This document shows, in pieces, positions 18,190-28,372 of a DNA stretch of 64,000 nt; position 1 is the first letter of the stretch; every line of letters begins with the position of its first letter. Location of the stretch: contig NZ_QAFW01000007.1 of assembly GCF_003057615.1 (NCBI RefSeq), positions 23,408 to 87,407 of the forward strand, written 5' to 3'. A model generated the notes under the pieces. The model ran no database searches and was not told where the DNA came from. It saw only the letters and a list, made by a program, of their open reading frames with translations. Made by a program: the position numbers and the translations under genes. The DNA is from Metalysinibacillus jejuensis (lineage in GTDB: Bacteria > Bacillota > Bacilli > Bacillales_A > Planococcaceae).

Positions 18190-18418
18190 CATTTTTGCAA
18201 AGATTGATTTGCAGTAGTTTTTATACTCCCTGTTTGAGAGAGTTAGCGGTCGCTGTGAGCTAACCATAGTATAAAAATGAATTACGTATCAGGAGCAAAA
18301 ACGTGCCACGCCGCGTTATGGTGAATGAAGTGGAAGAGTAATCTTCAAGTTGGGTGGTACCGCGTTTATACATAGACGTCCCTGCATGCATAAATTTATG
18401 CGTGCAGGGCTTTTTTTA
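18190..18418 (+). ncRNA. T-box riboswitch (tyrosine) in the tyrS leader
   Basis: The T-box sequence AAGTTGGGTGGTACCGCG is at 18347-18364, followed by a strong terminator stem (18380-18410) and a T-run. Stem I can be closed by TTTTTGC near 18193 and GCAAAAA near 18295, with an inner helix TTTTTATACT/AGTATAAAAA (18218-18278 region). The specifier codon is read as TAC (Tyr) at 18283-18285 in the internal loop on the 3' side. GAGAGAG in the apical part fits the AG bulge. Uncharged tRNA-Tyr would pair with TAC and with the TGGN bulge and prevent termination. Confidence 0.93.
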
Positions 18419-18436
18419 TCTGCACGTAAACTTTAG

Positions 18437-19720
<1,284 letters not shown>

Positions 19721-19732
19721 AGTAATATAAGC

Positions 19733-19769
19733 AAGTGGCGAAAAACAATCGTATTTCGCCACTTTTTTA
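19733..19769 (+). terminator. Terminator after tyrS
   Basis: An 11-bp stem (19733-19743 with 19754-19764) is followed by a run of Ts. Confidence 0.85.
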
Positions 19770-19784
19770 TTTTGGTGCTCAATA

Positions 19785-19821
19785 TAAAAAACCTCCAACC
19801 ATAAAAGGTAGGAGGTTTTTA
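19785..19821 (-). terminator. Terminator after rpsD
   Basis: The stem AAAAACCTCC.../...GGAGGTTTTT on the minus strand ends in a T-run, about 30 bases past the rpsD stop. It is separate from the tyrS terminator facing it. Confidence 0.85.
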
Positions 19822-19848
19822 ATTGTTGCGCTATGCAACGAAGTTTTA

Positions 19849-20451
19849 TTAACGAGAGTAGAACTCTACGATGTAAGCTTCGTTGATTTGGCCGTCTAGC
19901 TCAGAACGTTCTGGCATGCGGTTGAAAGTACCAACTTTGTTATCAGCATCGAAAGTGATGTATTCTGGTACGAAGTTGTTTACTTCTAAAGCCTCGTTAA
20001 CAGCTGTAAGGTTTTGTGATTTTTCACGTAGAGAAATCGTTTGGCCTACTTTAACGCTGTATGAAGGGATGTCTAGGCGTTTGCCATCAACAAGGATATG
20101 ACCGTGGTTAACTAATTGACGAGCACCACGACGAGTACGAGCGAAGCCCATACGGTATACTAGGTTGTCAAGGCGAGTTTCAAGAAGAATCATGAAGTTT
20201 TCACCGTGTTTACCTTGCATTTTGCCAGCTTTGTTGAAAACTGTGCGGAATTGACGTTCGTTTACACCGTACATGTGGCGTAATTTTTGTTTTTCTTGTA
20301 ATTGTAAAGCGTACTCAGATAATTTCTTACGTTGCGTTGGGCCGTGTTGACCTGGAGCGTAAGGACGCTTTTCGATTTCTTTACCAGTGCCGCTTAGTGA
20401 AATACCAAGACGACGAGATAGTTTCCATGATGGACCTGTATAACGAGACAT
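19849..20451 (-). CDS. rpsD: 30S ribosomal protein S4
   Basis: 200 residues, the usual length for Bacillales. Begins [20 protein letters not shown] and has the S4 RNA-binding domain at ~90-155 ([37 protein letters not shown]). S4 nucleates assembly of the 30S body on 16S rRNA and, in B. subtilis, represses its own mRNA. GGAGGAG ribosome binding site upstream. This is the cysteine-free form that needs no zinc. Single-gene transcription unit. Confidence 0.97.
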   Translation of the reverse strand: MSRYTGPSWKLSRRLGISLSGTGKEIEKRPYAPGQHGPTQRKKLSEYALQLQEKQKLRHMYGVNERQFRTVFNKAGKMQGKHGENFMILLETRLDNLVYRMGFARTRRGARQLVNHGHILVDGKRLDIPSYSVKVGQTISLREKSQNLTAVNEALEVNNFVPEYITFDADNKVGTFNRMPERSELDGQINEAYIVEFYSR

Positions 20452-20592
20452 AATTGTGTCTCCTCCTTTAAAGTTGGTTTTTGTTGTAAAACAAACCAGA
20501 TGTATCTAGAGTACTAATTATTTTGTTTTCATGCATCTTCACCCATGCAGCCGACGTAAAGGTTACGCGATACACCATCTATCATGTATAAT
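20452..20592 (-). promoter_or_regulatory. Candidate autoregulatory S4 leader of rpsD
   Basis: The minus-strand 5' region of rpsD is about 140 bases and can fold. GATACATC (complement of 20499-20506) can pair with most of GATGGTGTATC (complement of 20569-20579), which encloses a GCAT...ATGC hairpin and a GTAA/TTAC helix. B. subtilis rpsD has a long leader bound by S4, so the same control is likely. A TATACA/TATTAT -10 candidate lies at 20585-20593. Structure was assessed by eye only. Confidence 0.45.
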
Positions 20593-20872
20593 AGAGGAAC
20601 AAAATAAAAAAAGTACACATACAACTGCTGCACTATTTTACACATAGGCTATCTTAACGCTATTGATGTAGGAAGTCAACTGAAAATAATAGTGTGCTAT
20701 TTAGCTCACTAGGACTAATTAACGAAATGAATAAAAAAATACATTGAAATATCATATATTTACGGTAGAATTGTGTATAAAGATATAATAAGTAATAGTC
20801 AAAATGTCACTATTGGGCTATACTATTACGTAATGAAGTGAAAATCGAAGGATTGGAAATAAAGGTGATACG
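20593..20872. other. AT-rich divergent intergenic region between rpsD and dgcP
   Basis: No gene is seen. With the rpsD leader the gap is 421 bases. On the plus strand it should hold the dgcP promoter: TATAAT at 20784-20789 and TATACT at 20819-20824 are -10 candidates but neither has a good -35. Confidence 0.5.
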
Positions 20873-22732
20873 ATGTCAAATCATGAACAACAACTTAAAG
20901 ATATTAAATCAGATATGCTCGGTTTAATTACAAATGCTGAATTAGAATTTAATGACTTTAACAAATATGTATGCGTCTTAGATCCCTGTCTCAAAAAGCA
21001 CTTCGATATCACGAGTAGTATTTTTTTGAAGTGTGAGTCGGAAATTTTATTACCTATAAAGAAAGACCCGCATGATCATATTATACAGGATGCGATATCT
21101 TGGGCGATGATTGAGCCGTACTTTTTTCAAAATAAAGTAGTAAAAAAGCCTGTTTTATTAGAGGGGTATACACAGTATACAACGATGACAGATGCTATTT
21201 TATTACAACGTAAAAATGAAAAACCTGTGGGAGTCTTACTCATTCAAGCTACACCTACATGGTATGAATTTACACAATCAGCAAGCTTTAATGAATTTTT
21301 ACGTATTTTAACGGATGTTTTATATAAGGTAGAAAGAATTGCAAACGAAAAAACAAATGAAGAGCATTATCGTAAATTATTTAAAATTACAGACTTATTT
21401 CATTCAACGATGGACGTTGATATCATTCTAGAAAATATGTTAGTGACATTAGAAAAGCAAATCCCTCATCTTAATGTCGATTTAATTTTATCGAATGATC
21501 AAGATCGCGAGCTGACGTTAAACGTCAAACTATTTGACTATGCTGCAGAGCGACCTTCAACAATTGAGGCTTTTGTATCAGGAGAGTTAACATTTGAGCA
21601 AGCAGTTGACTTAAAATGTCGTATCTTAAATGCGCCTATTAAAGGCCGCCAAGCCATTTATGGTATTTTACAAATTTCAGGGCCAGAAGGTTATGTATTT
21701 TCCGGAAAAGAAAAAGATTTCATTCGTATGTTAGCAGACGCATGTGGCAATGCTTTAGAGAATGCGAAGTTGCATCGACAATCAAATCGATTAATTAGTG
21801 ACCTTCAACTCATTAATGAAACGTCACACCGCCTTAATATGAAAATGGACATTGATGAAATGTTCGTTTACTTAAAGTCGCAACTTGAAAAATCATTTCA
21901 GCCGCAAGAAATTTGCTTTATGTTTAGAGAGCAGGGGAAATTAACATTAAAAGAAGCTTCTCCCTTCTTTAGTGAGTCAGTTGCCAAGTTGTATACAACC
22001 TATGTAGAGGACCGTTTTGAAACTAGCAAAGATCCGATATTTATTGCTGATTTTAGCCGTCAAGTCAATCAATCAGTGGCCTATAACTCTATGATGGCGA
22101 TCCCCATTCTGATTGAAGAAAAAACACACGGCTATTGCATGGTATTACATAAAGATTCGTATTTTTTCCCGTTTGATAGTTTTAAACTCATGCAATCTTT
22201 AATTCATCATTCATCTTTAGCGATGGCCAACACTATTTTACAAAACCAGTTGCAAGAGATGGTTGACCGTGATCATTTAACGAAGCTATATGCGCGAAGC
22301 TATCTAGACAAATATGTAGAACAAGCGCTGGCGCAACATGCACGTGGCATGTTCTTTTTAATTGATATTGATAATTTTAAACGTGTAAATGATACGTACG
22401 GTCACCAAATCGGTGATGAAGTGCTTGTACAAATTTCTAAACAGCTGAAAGCAATGGTCGGAAATAAAGGCATTTGTGCGCGTTGGGGTGGCGAAGAATT
22501 AGCGGTATGTATTCCAGATGTAACAGCTGCCCGTGCAAAAGAAATTGCAGCCAAGTTTGTAGAAGTCATGCCAACCGTCACCAAGCCCAAAGTAACCATA
22601 TCGGCTGGTTTAATTACATGGAATACAGATGAACAACCTATTTTTAAATCAATTTTTTCTCAAGCTGATGATGCTTTATATCAAGCAAAAAATAGTGGTA
22701 AAAACCGATTCGTCGTTTATGGTGAGTCTTAA
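20873..22732 (+). CDS. dgcP: GAF-GGDEF diguanylate cyclase (DgcP/YtrP-like)
   Basis: 619 residues with no signal peptide or membrane helix, so cytoplasmic. An N-terminal sensory region (~1-160) is followed by two GAF-like domains (~165-300 and ~320-460) and a GGDEF domain (~465-615): DRDHLTKLYARSYLDKYVEQ, FLIDIDNFKRVNDTYGHQIG and the active-site variant GGEEL (~538), which still fits GG[DE]E[FL] and should be active. It makes cyclic di-GMP from GTP. B. subtilis DgcP has the same layout and the same place next to rpsD and ytsP. No EAL or HD-GYP phosphodiesterase occurs in the window. The signal sensed is unknown. Confidence 0.88.
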   Translation: MSNHEQQLKDIKSDMLGLITNAELEFNDFNKYVCVLDPCLKKHFDITSSIFLKCESEILLPIKKDPHDHIIQDAISWAMIEPYFFQNKVVKKPVLLEGYTQYTTMTDAILLQRKNEKPVGVLLIQATPTWYEFTQSASFNEFLRILTDVLYKVERIANEKTNEEHYRKLFKITDLFHSTMDVDIILENMLVTLEKQIPHLNVDLILSNDQDRELTLNVKLFDYAAERPSTIEAFVSGELTFEQAVDLKCRILNAPIKGRQAIYGILQISGPEGYVFSGKEKDFIRMLADACGNALENAKLHRQSNRLISDLQLINETSHRLNMKMDIDEMFVYLKSQLEKSFQPQEICFMFREQGKLTLKEASPFFSESVAKLYTTYVEDRFETSKDPIFIADFSRQVNQSVAYNSMMAIPILIEEKTHGYCMVLHKDSYFFPFDSFKLMQSLIHHSSLAMANTILQNQLQEMVDRDHLTKLYARSYLDKYVEQALAQHARGMFFLIDIDNFKRVNDTYGHQIGDEVLVQISKQLKAMVGNKGICARWGGEELAVCIPDVTAARAKEIAAKFVEVMPTVTKPKVTISAGLITWNTDEQPIFKSIFSQADDALYQAKNSGKNRFVVYGES

Positions 22733-22736
22733 ACAT

Positions 22737-22777
22737 AAAAAGCATTATTCCTACATTAAACGGAAATAATGCTTTTT
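22737..22777. terminator. Bidirectional terminator between dgcP and ytsP
   Basis: A 13-bp stem (22737-22749 with 22765-22777) has A- and T-runs on both sides, so it serves both convergent units. Confidence 0.85.
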
Positions 22778-22782
22778 ATTTG

Positions 22783-23262
22783 TTATAGATACTTTTGAAT
22801 TGTTTTTACAATGTTTTCTAAACCTGCGCGGTCCAAATCACTAAAGCGAGCAGTAACAGGGCTATCGATATCTAATACGCCAATCACTTCATTATTTTTA
22901 CGGAGAGGAATCACAATTTCAGAGCGTGAAGCTGCATCACAAGCGATATGACCTGCAAATTGATGAACATCATCGACGACAATCGTCGTGTTCGTTGCCG
23001 CACTTTCACCACACACACCACGTCCTAATGGAATGCGCACGCAAGCAGGTAACCCTTGAAACGGTCCTAGCACGAGCTCGTCTTGTTCCTTTAAATAAAA
23101 ACCTACCCAGTTGATAGTATGTAAAAATTGGTTAAGTAAAGCGGATGTATTGCTTAAATTAGCGATAAGGTTAGGCTCATCCGCAATTAAAGCTTCTACT
23201 TGTTGCTGTAAAGTGGCGTATTGTTGCATAAGATCACCTTGATAGGCTACTTTTTCAAACAT
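22783..23262 (-). CDS. ytsP: Free methionine-(R)-sulfoxide reductase, GAF type
   Basis: 159 residues forming one GAF domain. The family's three cysteines are present: PACVRIPLGRGVCGESA (two, ~79-90) and HIACDAASRSEIVIPL (third, the catalytic one). The enzyme reduces free Met-R-sulfoxide, part of oxidative-damage repair. The start ATG overlaps the hisJ stop as TAATG, so it is probably translated by coupling after hisJ. B. subtilis has ytsP in the same neighbourhood. Confidence 0.88.
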   Translation of the reverse strand: MFEKVAYQGDLMQQYATLQQQVEALIADEPNLIANLSNTSALLNQFLHTINWVGFYLKEQDELVLGPFQGLPACVRIPLGRGVCGESAATNTTIVVDDVHQFAGHIACDAASRSEIVIPLRKNNEVIGVLDIDSPVTARFSDLDRAGLENIVKTIQKYL

Positions 23263-24062
23263 TATAATTTCTCCTTTATACGTTCAAAATTTTGATGTAA
23301 CCCTTTTACTGTGTGCGCGTCTGACCCGAACACAAGGGGGACACCGAGTGATTTAGCGAATGTAATCATTTCATAGGGCGGATAGGGTTCTAAACAATCA
23401 GGTTTTGAAAGACCGGCGCTATTAACATCGAGCTCCCACTCATGGGTCTTCATTAAGCGTAAAATATGTTCAATTTGTTTAGTGTCATCAATGGTCTCCT
23501 CAAATGAAAGCTGAAATTTATGAACGAGTGTAGGATGGCCAATGCGCTTAGGGCGATAGGGTCCTAAATCAGTTAAAATTGATTTTTCAACAGTAGCGTA
23601 ATATAGGTCGTATACCGCTTGGTAGCTACCAACTTCAAGCGCGAATTGTGAAAATACTTCTGCCGAAAAATCAATGCAAGTATAGGTGTTTTTATGACGC
23701 AAAAAATGTACAGATAGTATAGCATCATCGAGTTGGCTACCATACGTTGTTAAAAAGTCTTTTGTTTGTTGTTCAAAACCTTCAATGAAGTCGACTTCTA
23801 AACCGCATAGGATAGTAATATCATTTTGATATTGATGTTTTATGGTTGAGATAGCGTGGAAATAGTCTTCTAATAATTCAAGTTTCATTCCGCTATCCTG
23901 TTCAGGCGTAGGGTCAACAAAGCCTGGTGGGAGGGGGGCGTGTTCAGTAAATGAAATTTCGGTAAAGCCGGATTTAATCGCTTTTTCTACATAGTCTTGT
24001 AACGCATCTTGAGATCCATGAGGGCAAAATGGCGTATGAATATGTTTATCTTGCTTTAGCAT
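23262..24062 (-). CDS. hisJ: Histidinol-phosphatase, PHP family
   Basis: 266 residues from the preferred ATG at 24062 (B. subtilis HisJ 268). PHP motifs run in order: DKHIHTPFCPHGS, FTEHAPLPPG, CGLEVDFIEG, SVHFLRHKN, GHPTLVHKF and VFGSDAHTVKG, giving the metal-binding His/Glu/Asp set. It dephosphorylates histidinol phosphate in histidine synthesis. An in-frame ATG at 24080 would add six residues but has no ribosome binding site; AAAGG lies ten bases before 24062. No other his gene is near. First gene of a two-gene unit with ytsP. Confidence 0.92.
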   Translation of the reverse strand: MLKQDKHIHTPFCPHGSQDALQDYVEKAIKSGFTEISFTEHAPLPPGFVDPTPEQDSGMKLELLEDYFHAISTIKHQYQNDITILCGLEVDFIEGFEQQTKDFLTTYGSQLDDAILSVHFLRHKNTYTCIDFSAEVFSQFALEVGSYQAVYDLYYATVEKSILTDLGPYRPKRIGHPTLVHKFQLSFEETIDDTKQIEHILRLMKTHEWELDVNSAGLSKPDCLEPYPPYEMITFAKSLGVPLVFGSDAHTVKGLHQNFERIKEKL

Positions 24063-24125
24063 AACGACACAACCTTTCATTGAATTAGACGTTTTATTTA
24101 AAAAAGCCTACAAATTAACGTGCGT

Positions 24126-24144
24126 TAGTATATAATGTATACTA
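24126..24144 (+). promoter_or_regulatory. Perfect inverted repeat over the presumed ezrA -10
   Basis: TAGTATA and TATACTA are separated by five bases, and the element includes a TATAAT (24131-24136). It lies in the divergent region between hisJ and ezrA. It may be an operator or chance symmetry around an AT-rich -10; no -35 is clear. Confidence 0.4.
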
Positions 24145-24217
24145 AACTTATTGTATAGTAAAAATTTGAAGTATAAAACCTAAAATGAAGAACAGGAATT
24201 AGATTAGGAGGCTTACG

Positions 24218-25918
24218 ATGCAGTATATCATCATTCCCATTGTCATACTACTCGTTATCATATTCGTACTATTACAGCAGCAACGCAAACATCGCAGAAT
24301 TTTACAAGTATTAGAGTTGCAAAAAGAAGAAATGCAACATAAACCGATTAACGAGGAGTTAACAAAAGTAAAAGCATTAAATATGCATGGCCAAACAGAA
24401 GAAATGTTTGACCGCTGGCGCCAAATGAATGATGAGATTAAAGTAAATTATGTAAAAGATATTAATGAATTACTTTATGACATTGAAGACCATATTCGTG
24501 CTTTTAAATTTAAAAAAGCAACGGCTCTCGAAGAAGAGATTAAAGAGTATTTAAAGCGCGCAACAGAAAGCCAAAATAAAATTGTAGAAGAGCTTAACGA
24601 TTTAATTGGTAGTGAAGAGAAAAACCGCGTTGAAATAGAAGTGTTAAATGAAAAGTACAAAGGGGCGCGCAAAACATTACTAGCGCATCAACATGCGTTT
24701 GGCGATGCGCTACCTGCACTAGAAGAGCGCTTAGAAGAATTTACACCTAAAAGTGAACGCTTTGCTGAATTAACTGAGCAAGGTAATTATTTAGAAGCAC
24801 GTGAACTTGTAGAACAGCTACACGTTGAGAGTGAAGACTTTTTAAAGCTTTTGCAAGATATTCCTACATTAATTACAGACGTACAAACGAATATTCCGAC
24901 GGCGCTCACAGAAATTCGTGCAGGATATGCGGAGATGGAAGGGCAAGGGTATTACTTACGCCACCTTGAGCTGTTAGAAGCATTTGAACAAGTAGAAGAA
25001 GAAATTATAACGATTAAAAAAGATATGAAAAACTTAGAGCTCGACACGATTCGTCAGCGTATAGAAGACTTAAATGAAACGATTGATTACTTTTATGATG
25101 TGCTAGAAAATGAAGTAATGGCAAAGCAATATTTAGATCAACATTGCGACGGGATGTTTGGCAAAATTACGAAGCTACAACAAGGATTACGTCATACGAT
25201 TGAAGAAGCGGAGTATGTGCAACAAAGCTATCATCTCTCAGAAGAAGAGGCGGATATTCCTCGTGAATGTTTACGTCAACTTGATTTATTGCAAAAGCGC
25301 TATGATTTAGTAGCGATGCAAGTAAGGGAAGGCAAGTCCGCTTACTCTAGTTTACGTGAAGAGTTGCAAACGATTGAGCTTGCGGTAGGTAAAACAATGA
25401 ATGTACACGAAACGTTTTCAAAGCGCATGAAAAATTTACGTGTAGATGAAGAGCAAGCGCGTCAACGCTTAGAAGTTATTGAACGCAATTTACAAGAAAC
25501 AGAACGCATGTTACATAAGGCTAATATGCCTGGTATACCTGTACAACTTCAAACATCATTAGAAGAAGTAGCAGAGCGTATTTATGTCGTGCATGAAGGA
25601 TTGCGTCAAGTACCTTTAAATATGACAGACGTCTTAGAAAAAGTAACGACTGCTGAAACGTATATGCAACAAGTTCGACAAACAGCAGAGCAACTTATTA
25701 AGGATGTATTAATGATTGAGCGCACGATTCAATATGGCAATCGTTACCGCGCTACACATAGCACACTTGATGAGCGTCTCACTGAGGCTGAACAAGCATT
25801 TGTTAAAGCGGAATATACGAAAGCACTTGACGAAGCAAGTGCTGCGGTAGAAGAAGCTGAACCTGGGGCAAGTGAAAAAGTACAACAGCTCGTAATGCGA
25901 GACTTACAAAATATTTAA
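24218..25918 (+). CDS. ezrA: Septation ring formation regulator EzrA
   Basis: 566 residues (B. subtilis EzrA 562). One N-terminal membrane helix (IIIPIVILLVIIFVLL, ~4-19) with a basic cytoplasmic flank, then a long all-helical, spectrin-like coiled-coil body rich in Glu, Gln and Arg. EzrA is anchored in the membrane with its body in the cytoplasm; it binds FtsZ and limits Z-rings to midcell. AGGAGG six bases before ATG. Position before nifZ-thiI matches B. subtilis. Confidence 0.96.
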   Translation: MQYIIIPIVILLVIIFVLLQQQRKHRRILQVLELQKEEMQHKPINEELTKVKALNMHGQTEEMFDRWRQMNDEIKVNYVKDINELLYDIEDHIRAFKFKKATALEEEIKEYLKRATESQNKIVEELNDLIGSEEKNRVEIEVLNEKYKGARKTLLAHQHAFGDALPALEERLEEFTPKSERFAELTEQGNYLEARELVEQLHVESEDFLKLLQDIPTLITDVQTNIPTALTEIRAGYAEMEGQGYYLRHLELLEAFEQVEEEIITIKKDMKNLELDTIRQRIEDLNETIDYFYDVLENEVMAKQYLDQHCDGMFGKITKLQQGLRHTIEEAEYVQQSYHLSEEEADIPRECLRQLDLLQKRYDLVAMQVREGKSAYSSLREELQTIELAVGKTMNVHETFSKRMKNLRVDEEQARQRLEVIERNLQETERMLHKANMPGIPVQLQTSLEEVAERIYVVHEGLRQVPLNMTDVLEKVTTAETYMQQVRQTAEQLIKDVLMIERTIQYGNRYRATHSTLDERLTEAEQAFVKAEYTKALDEASAAVEEAEPGASEKVQQLVMRDLQNI

Positions 25919-25955
25919 CGGTGTACGCTGACCATAAAAAGCGTTATAATGGTTG

Positions 25956-25982
25956 AGGCTATCCAAATCGGGTAGCCTTTTT
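25956..25982 (+). terminator. Terminator after ezrA
   Basis: The stem AGGCTATCC/GGGTAGCCT (25956-25978) with a short loop is followed by Ts. It separates ezrA from nifZ. Confidence 0.75.
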
Positions 25983-26012
25983 CATGTTAAATTTTATTAA
26001 GGAATGATATGG

Positions 26013-27155
26013 ATGATTTACTTTGATAATAGTGCAACAACTCAACCGCTCCCTGATGTGTTACAAGCATTTGTAACAATCAATGAGCGTTACTATGCTA
26101 ACCCCTCCTCCATCCATGAGAGAGGTGTAGAAGCCAACGCTTTACTAACACGAGCGCGTGAACAGATTGCTACGCTTATCCAAACTGAAGCGTCTCGCGT
26201 TATTTTTACGTCAGGTGGTACAGAATCTAATAACTTGGCGATTTTTGGTGTAACAGCGAGTACACAACATATCGGTAAACATGTGATTACGACAGCTATT
26301 GAGCACCCGTCTGTAGGCGAGGCAATGAAACGCTTAGAAAAAGAAGGGTATGATATTACGTATTTACCTGTAGATGCACAAGGTGTGGTAGCGCTTAACG
26401 ATGTAAAGCAAGCGTTACGTAAAGATACAGTACTCGTTAGCATTATGCATGTAAACAATGAGATGGGCGCGGTACAGCCGATTGAAGCTTTCGCTCGCTT
26501 GATTCATGAAGAAAGCCGTGCACACTTTCATGTCGACGCTGTGCAAAGTTATGGCAAGTTACCCGTGCATTTTAATGGAGATGCAGGTCCTGATAGTATC
26601 GCTATTTCAGCGCATAAGATTCATGCGTTAAAAGGAACGGGGCTAATCGCCTTTCGAAAACAACCTATGTTGACAGCGCAAATCGTAGGAGGGGGACAAG
26701 AGTTTGGTAAGCGTAGTGGTACAGTAGCTGTCGCGCAAAATGTAGTATTTGCTAAGGCGATGCGCATTGCCTTCGATGAACGCGAGCAACATTTTGCAAA
26801 CTATCTTAAATGGCGTCACCATATCGTAGCGACGTTACTCCAACTACCAGACGTTAAAGTAATTTCTACTAAGCAAGGCGCCCCGCATATCATTACCTTT
26901 AGTGTAGCGCATTTACGCGGCGAAATTTTAGTTAATGCTTTGCAAGATAAGGGTTTAATTGTTTCTACTTCAAGCGCTTGTTCTTCAAAACAACAACAGA
27001 CAAGCCATGTTATTACAGCATTAGCCATTGAGCCTGCTTACCGAGAAGGTGTCGTGCGTATGAGTTTAGGCGCATTGACAACAGAGCAACAAGTAATGGA
27101 AGCAACTGCTATTTTACGCGCAGTTATTACAACAATAAAAGGAGCATCACTATGA
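26013..27155 (+). CDS. nifZ: Cysteine desulfurase, NifS/IscS family
   Basis: 380 residues. Fold type I PLP enzyme: YFDNSATTQPLPDV at the start, FTSGGTESNNLAI, HVDAVQSYGK, PLP lysine in ISAHKIHALKG and active-site cysteine in TSSACSSKQQQTSH. It frees sulfur from cysteine as a persulfide and, from gene pairing, passes it to ThiI for 4-thiouridine in tRNA and possibly thiamine. The ATG at 26013 is chosen since AAGGA is nine bases upstream; the ATG three codons earlier directly abuts that site. Overlaps thiI by four bases. Confidence 0.93.
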   Translation: MIYFDNSATTQPLPDVLQAFVTINERYYANPSSIHERGVEANALLTRAREQIATLIQTEASRVIFTSGGTESNNLAIFGVTASTQHIGKHVITTAIEHPSVGEAMKRLEKEGYDITYLPVDAQGVVALNDVKQALRKDTVLVSIMHVNNEMGAVQPIEAFARLIHEESRAHFHVDAVQSYGKLPVHFNGDAGPDSIAISAHKIHALKGTGLIAFRKQPMLTAQIVGGGQEFGKRSGTVAVAQNVVFAKAMRIAFDEREQHFANYLKWRHHIVATLLQLPDVKVISTKQGAPHIITFSVAHLRGEILVNALQDKGLIVSTSSACSSKQQQTSHVITALAIEPAYREGVVRMSLGALTTEQQVMEATAILRAVITTIKGASL

Positions 27156-28360
27156 TTTGGAAAGAGATTTTAATTCGCTACGGTGAACTATCAACAAAAG
27201 GAAAAAACAAAATGGACTTTATTCGCCGCTTGCGCGAAAATATTCGTTATTCTACCGCTGATTTAGGCCACTTGACGATTCGTACAGAACATGATCGCAT
27301 GTTTATTGCACTAGATAATGAGGAAATGAAAGATGCGCTCGTAGAACGTTTACAACACGTATTTGGCATCCAGTCGTTTAGCCCCGTAGCAGCATGTGGC
27401 AAAGATATTGAAGAAATGAAACAATTAGCAAAAGACGTGATGAAGCAGTATGAAGACCAAACGTATACCTTTAAAGTAGAAGTGAAGCGTACGGACAAAA
27501 AATTTCCGCTTGAGTCACATGCTTTACAGCGTGTAATTGGTGCAACTGTGCTGAGCACGTACCCTAATTTAAAAGCGCAGATGCGTAAGCCGCAAATTGA
27601 AATGCGTGTGGAAGTACGCATGGATGCTGTCTATATTATGGCGCAAGTCATTCAAGGTGCTGGTGGTATGCCAATCGGTTCTAATGGCCGCTCGGTACTT
27701 ATGCTGTCAGGTGGTATCGATAGCCCGGTAGCGGGTTACCTTATGATGAAGCGCGGTGTACGCCTAGATGCTGTACATTTCTTTAGCCCACCTTATACGA
27801 GCGATAATTCGCTAGAAAAAGTAAAAGACTTAGCAAAAGAGCTAACGAAATTTGGTGCTAATGTACGTCTGCATGTTATTCTTTTTACAGAAATTCAATT
27901 GCAAATAAAGGAAGATGTACCGGAGAATATGTCAATGACAGCTACGCGTCGTATGATGTTACGTGCTGTTGATAAAGTACGTGAAGATATTAATGCGTTA
28001 GCGATTGTTACCGGTGAGAGTTTAGGGCAAGTAGCGAGTCAAACGTTAGATAGTTTAACGGCGATTAATGATGTAACGACAACGCCAATCCTACGTCCGC
28101 TCATTGCTTATGATAAACTAGATATTATTGATATCGCACAACAGATTGGCACGTATGAAACATCAATTCGTCCTTATGAAGATTGCTGCACCATCTTTAC
28201 GCCGGCCAACCCTAAAACAAAACCAAAGGTAGAGAAGGTTGCGCATTATGAAGAACGTAGTGATTATGAAGTTTTACTAGACCGTGCTGTTAAAAACCGC
28301 GAAATCTATGTTTACCCTGAGAAAAAGAAAGTTGAAGACAAATTTGCTGACTTATTATAA
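27152..28360 (+). CDS. thiI: tRNA 4-thiouridine synthase ThiI
   Basis: 402 residues (B. subtilis 401). N-terminal ferredoxin-like and THUMP domains (~1-165) recognise the tRNA 3' end. The PP-loop ATPase domain carries LMLSGGIDSPVAGYLMMKRG (~183-202) and continues to ~395. It adenylates U8 of tRNA and inserts sulfur. There is no C-terminal rhodanese domain, as in other Firmicutes, where the partner desulfurase NifZ donates the persulfide directly. The ATG overlaps the nifZ stop (ATGA). Confidence 0.96.
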   Translation: MIWKEILIRYGELSTKGKNKMDFIRRLRENIRYSTADLGHLTIRTEHDRMFIALDNEEMKDALVERLQHVFGIQSFSPVAACGKDIEEMKQLAKDVMKQYEDQTYTFKVEVKRTDKKFPLESHALQRVIGATVLSTYPNLKAQMRKPQIEMRVEVRMDAVYIMAQVIQGAGGMPIGSNGRSVLMLSGGIDSPVAGYLMMKRGVRLDAVHFFSPPYTSDNSLEKVKDLAKELTKFGANVRLHVILFTEIQLQIKEDVPENMSMTATRRMMLRAVDKVREDINALAIVTGESLGQVASQTLDSLTAINDVTTTPILRPLIAYDKLDIIDIAQQIGTYETSIRPYEDCCTIFTPANPKTKPKVEKVAHYEERSDYEVLLDRAVKNREIYVYPEKKKVEDKFADLL

Positions 28361-28372
28361 GGAGGAGATAGG

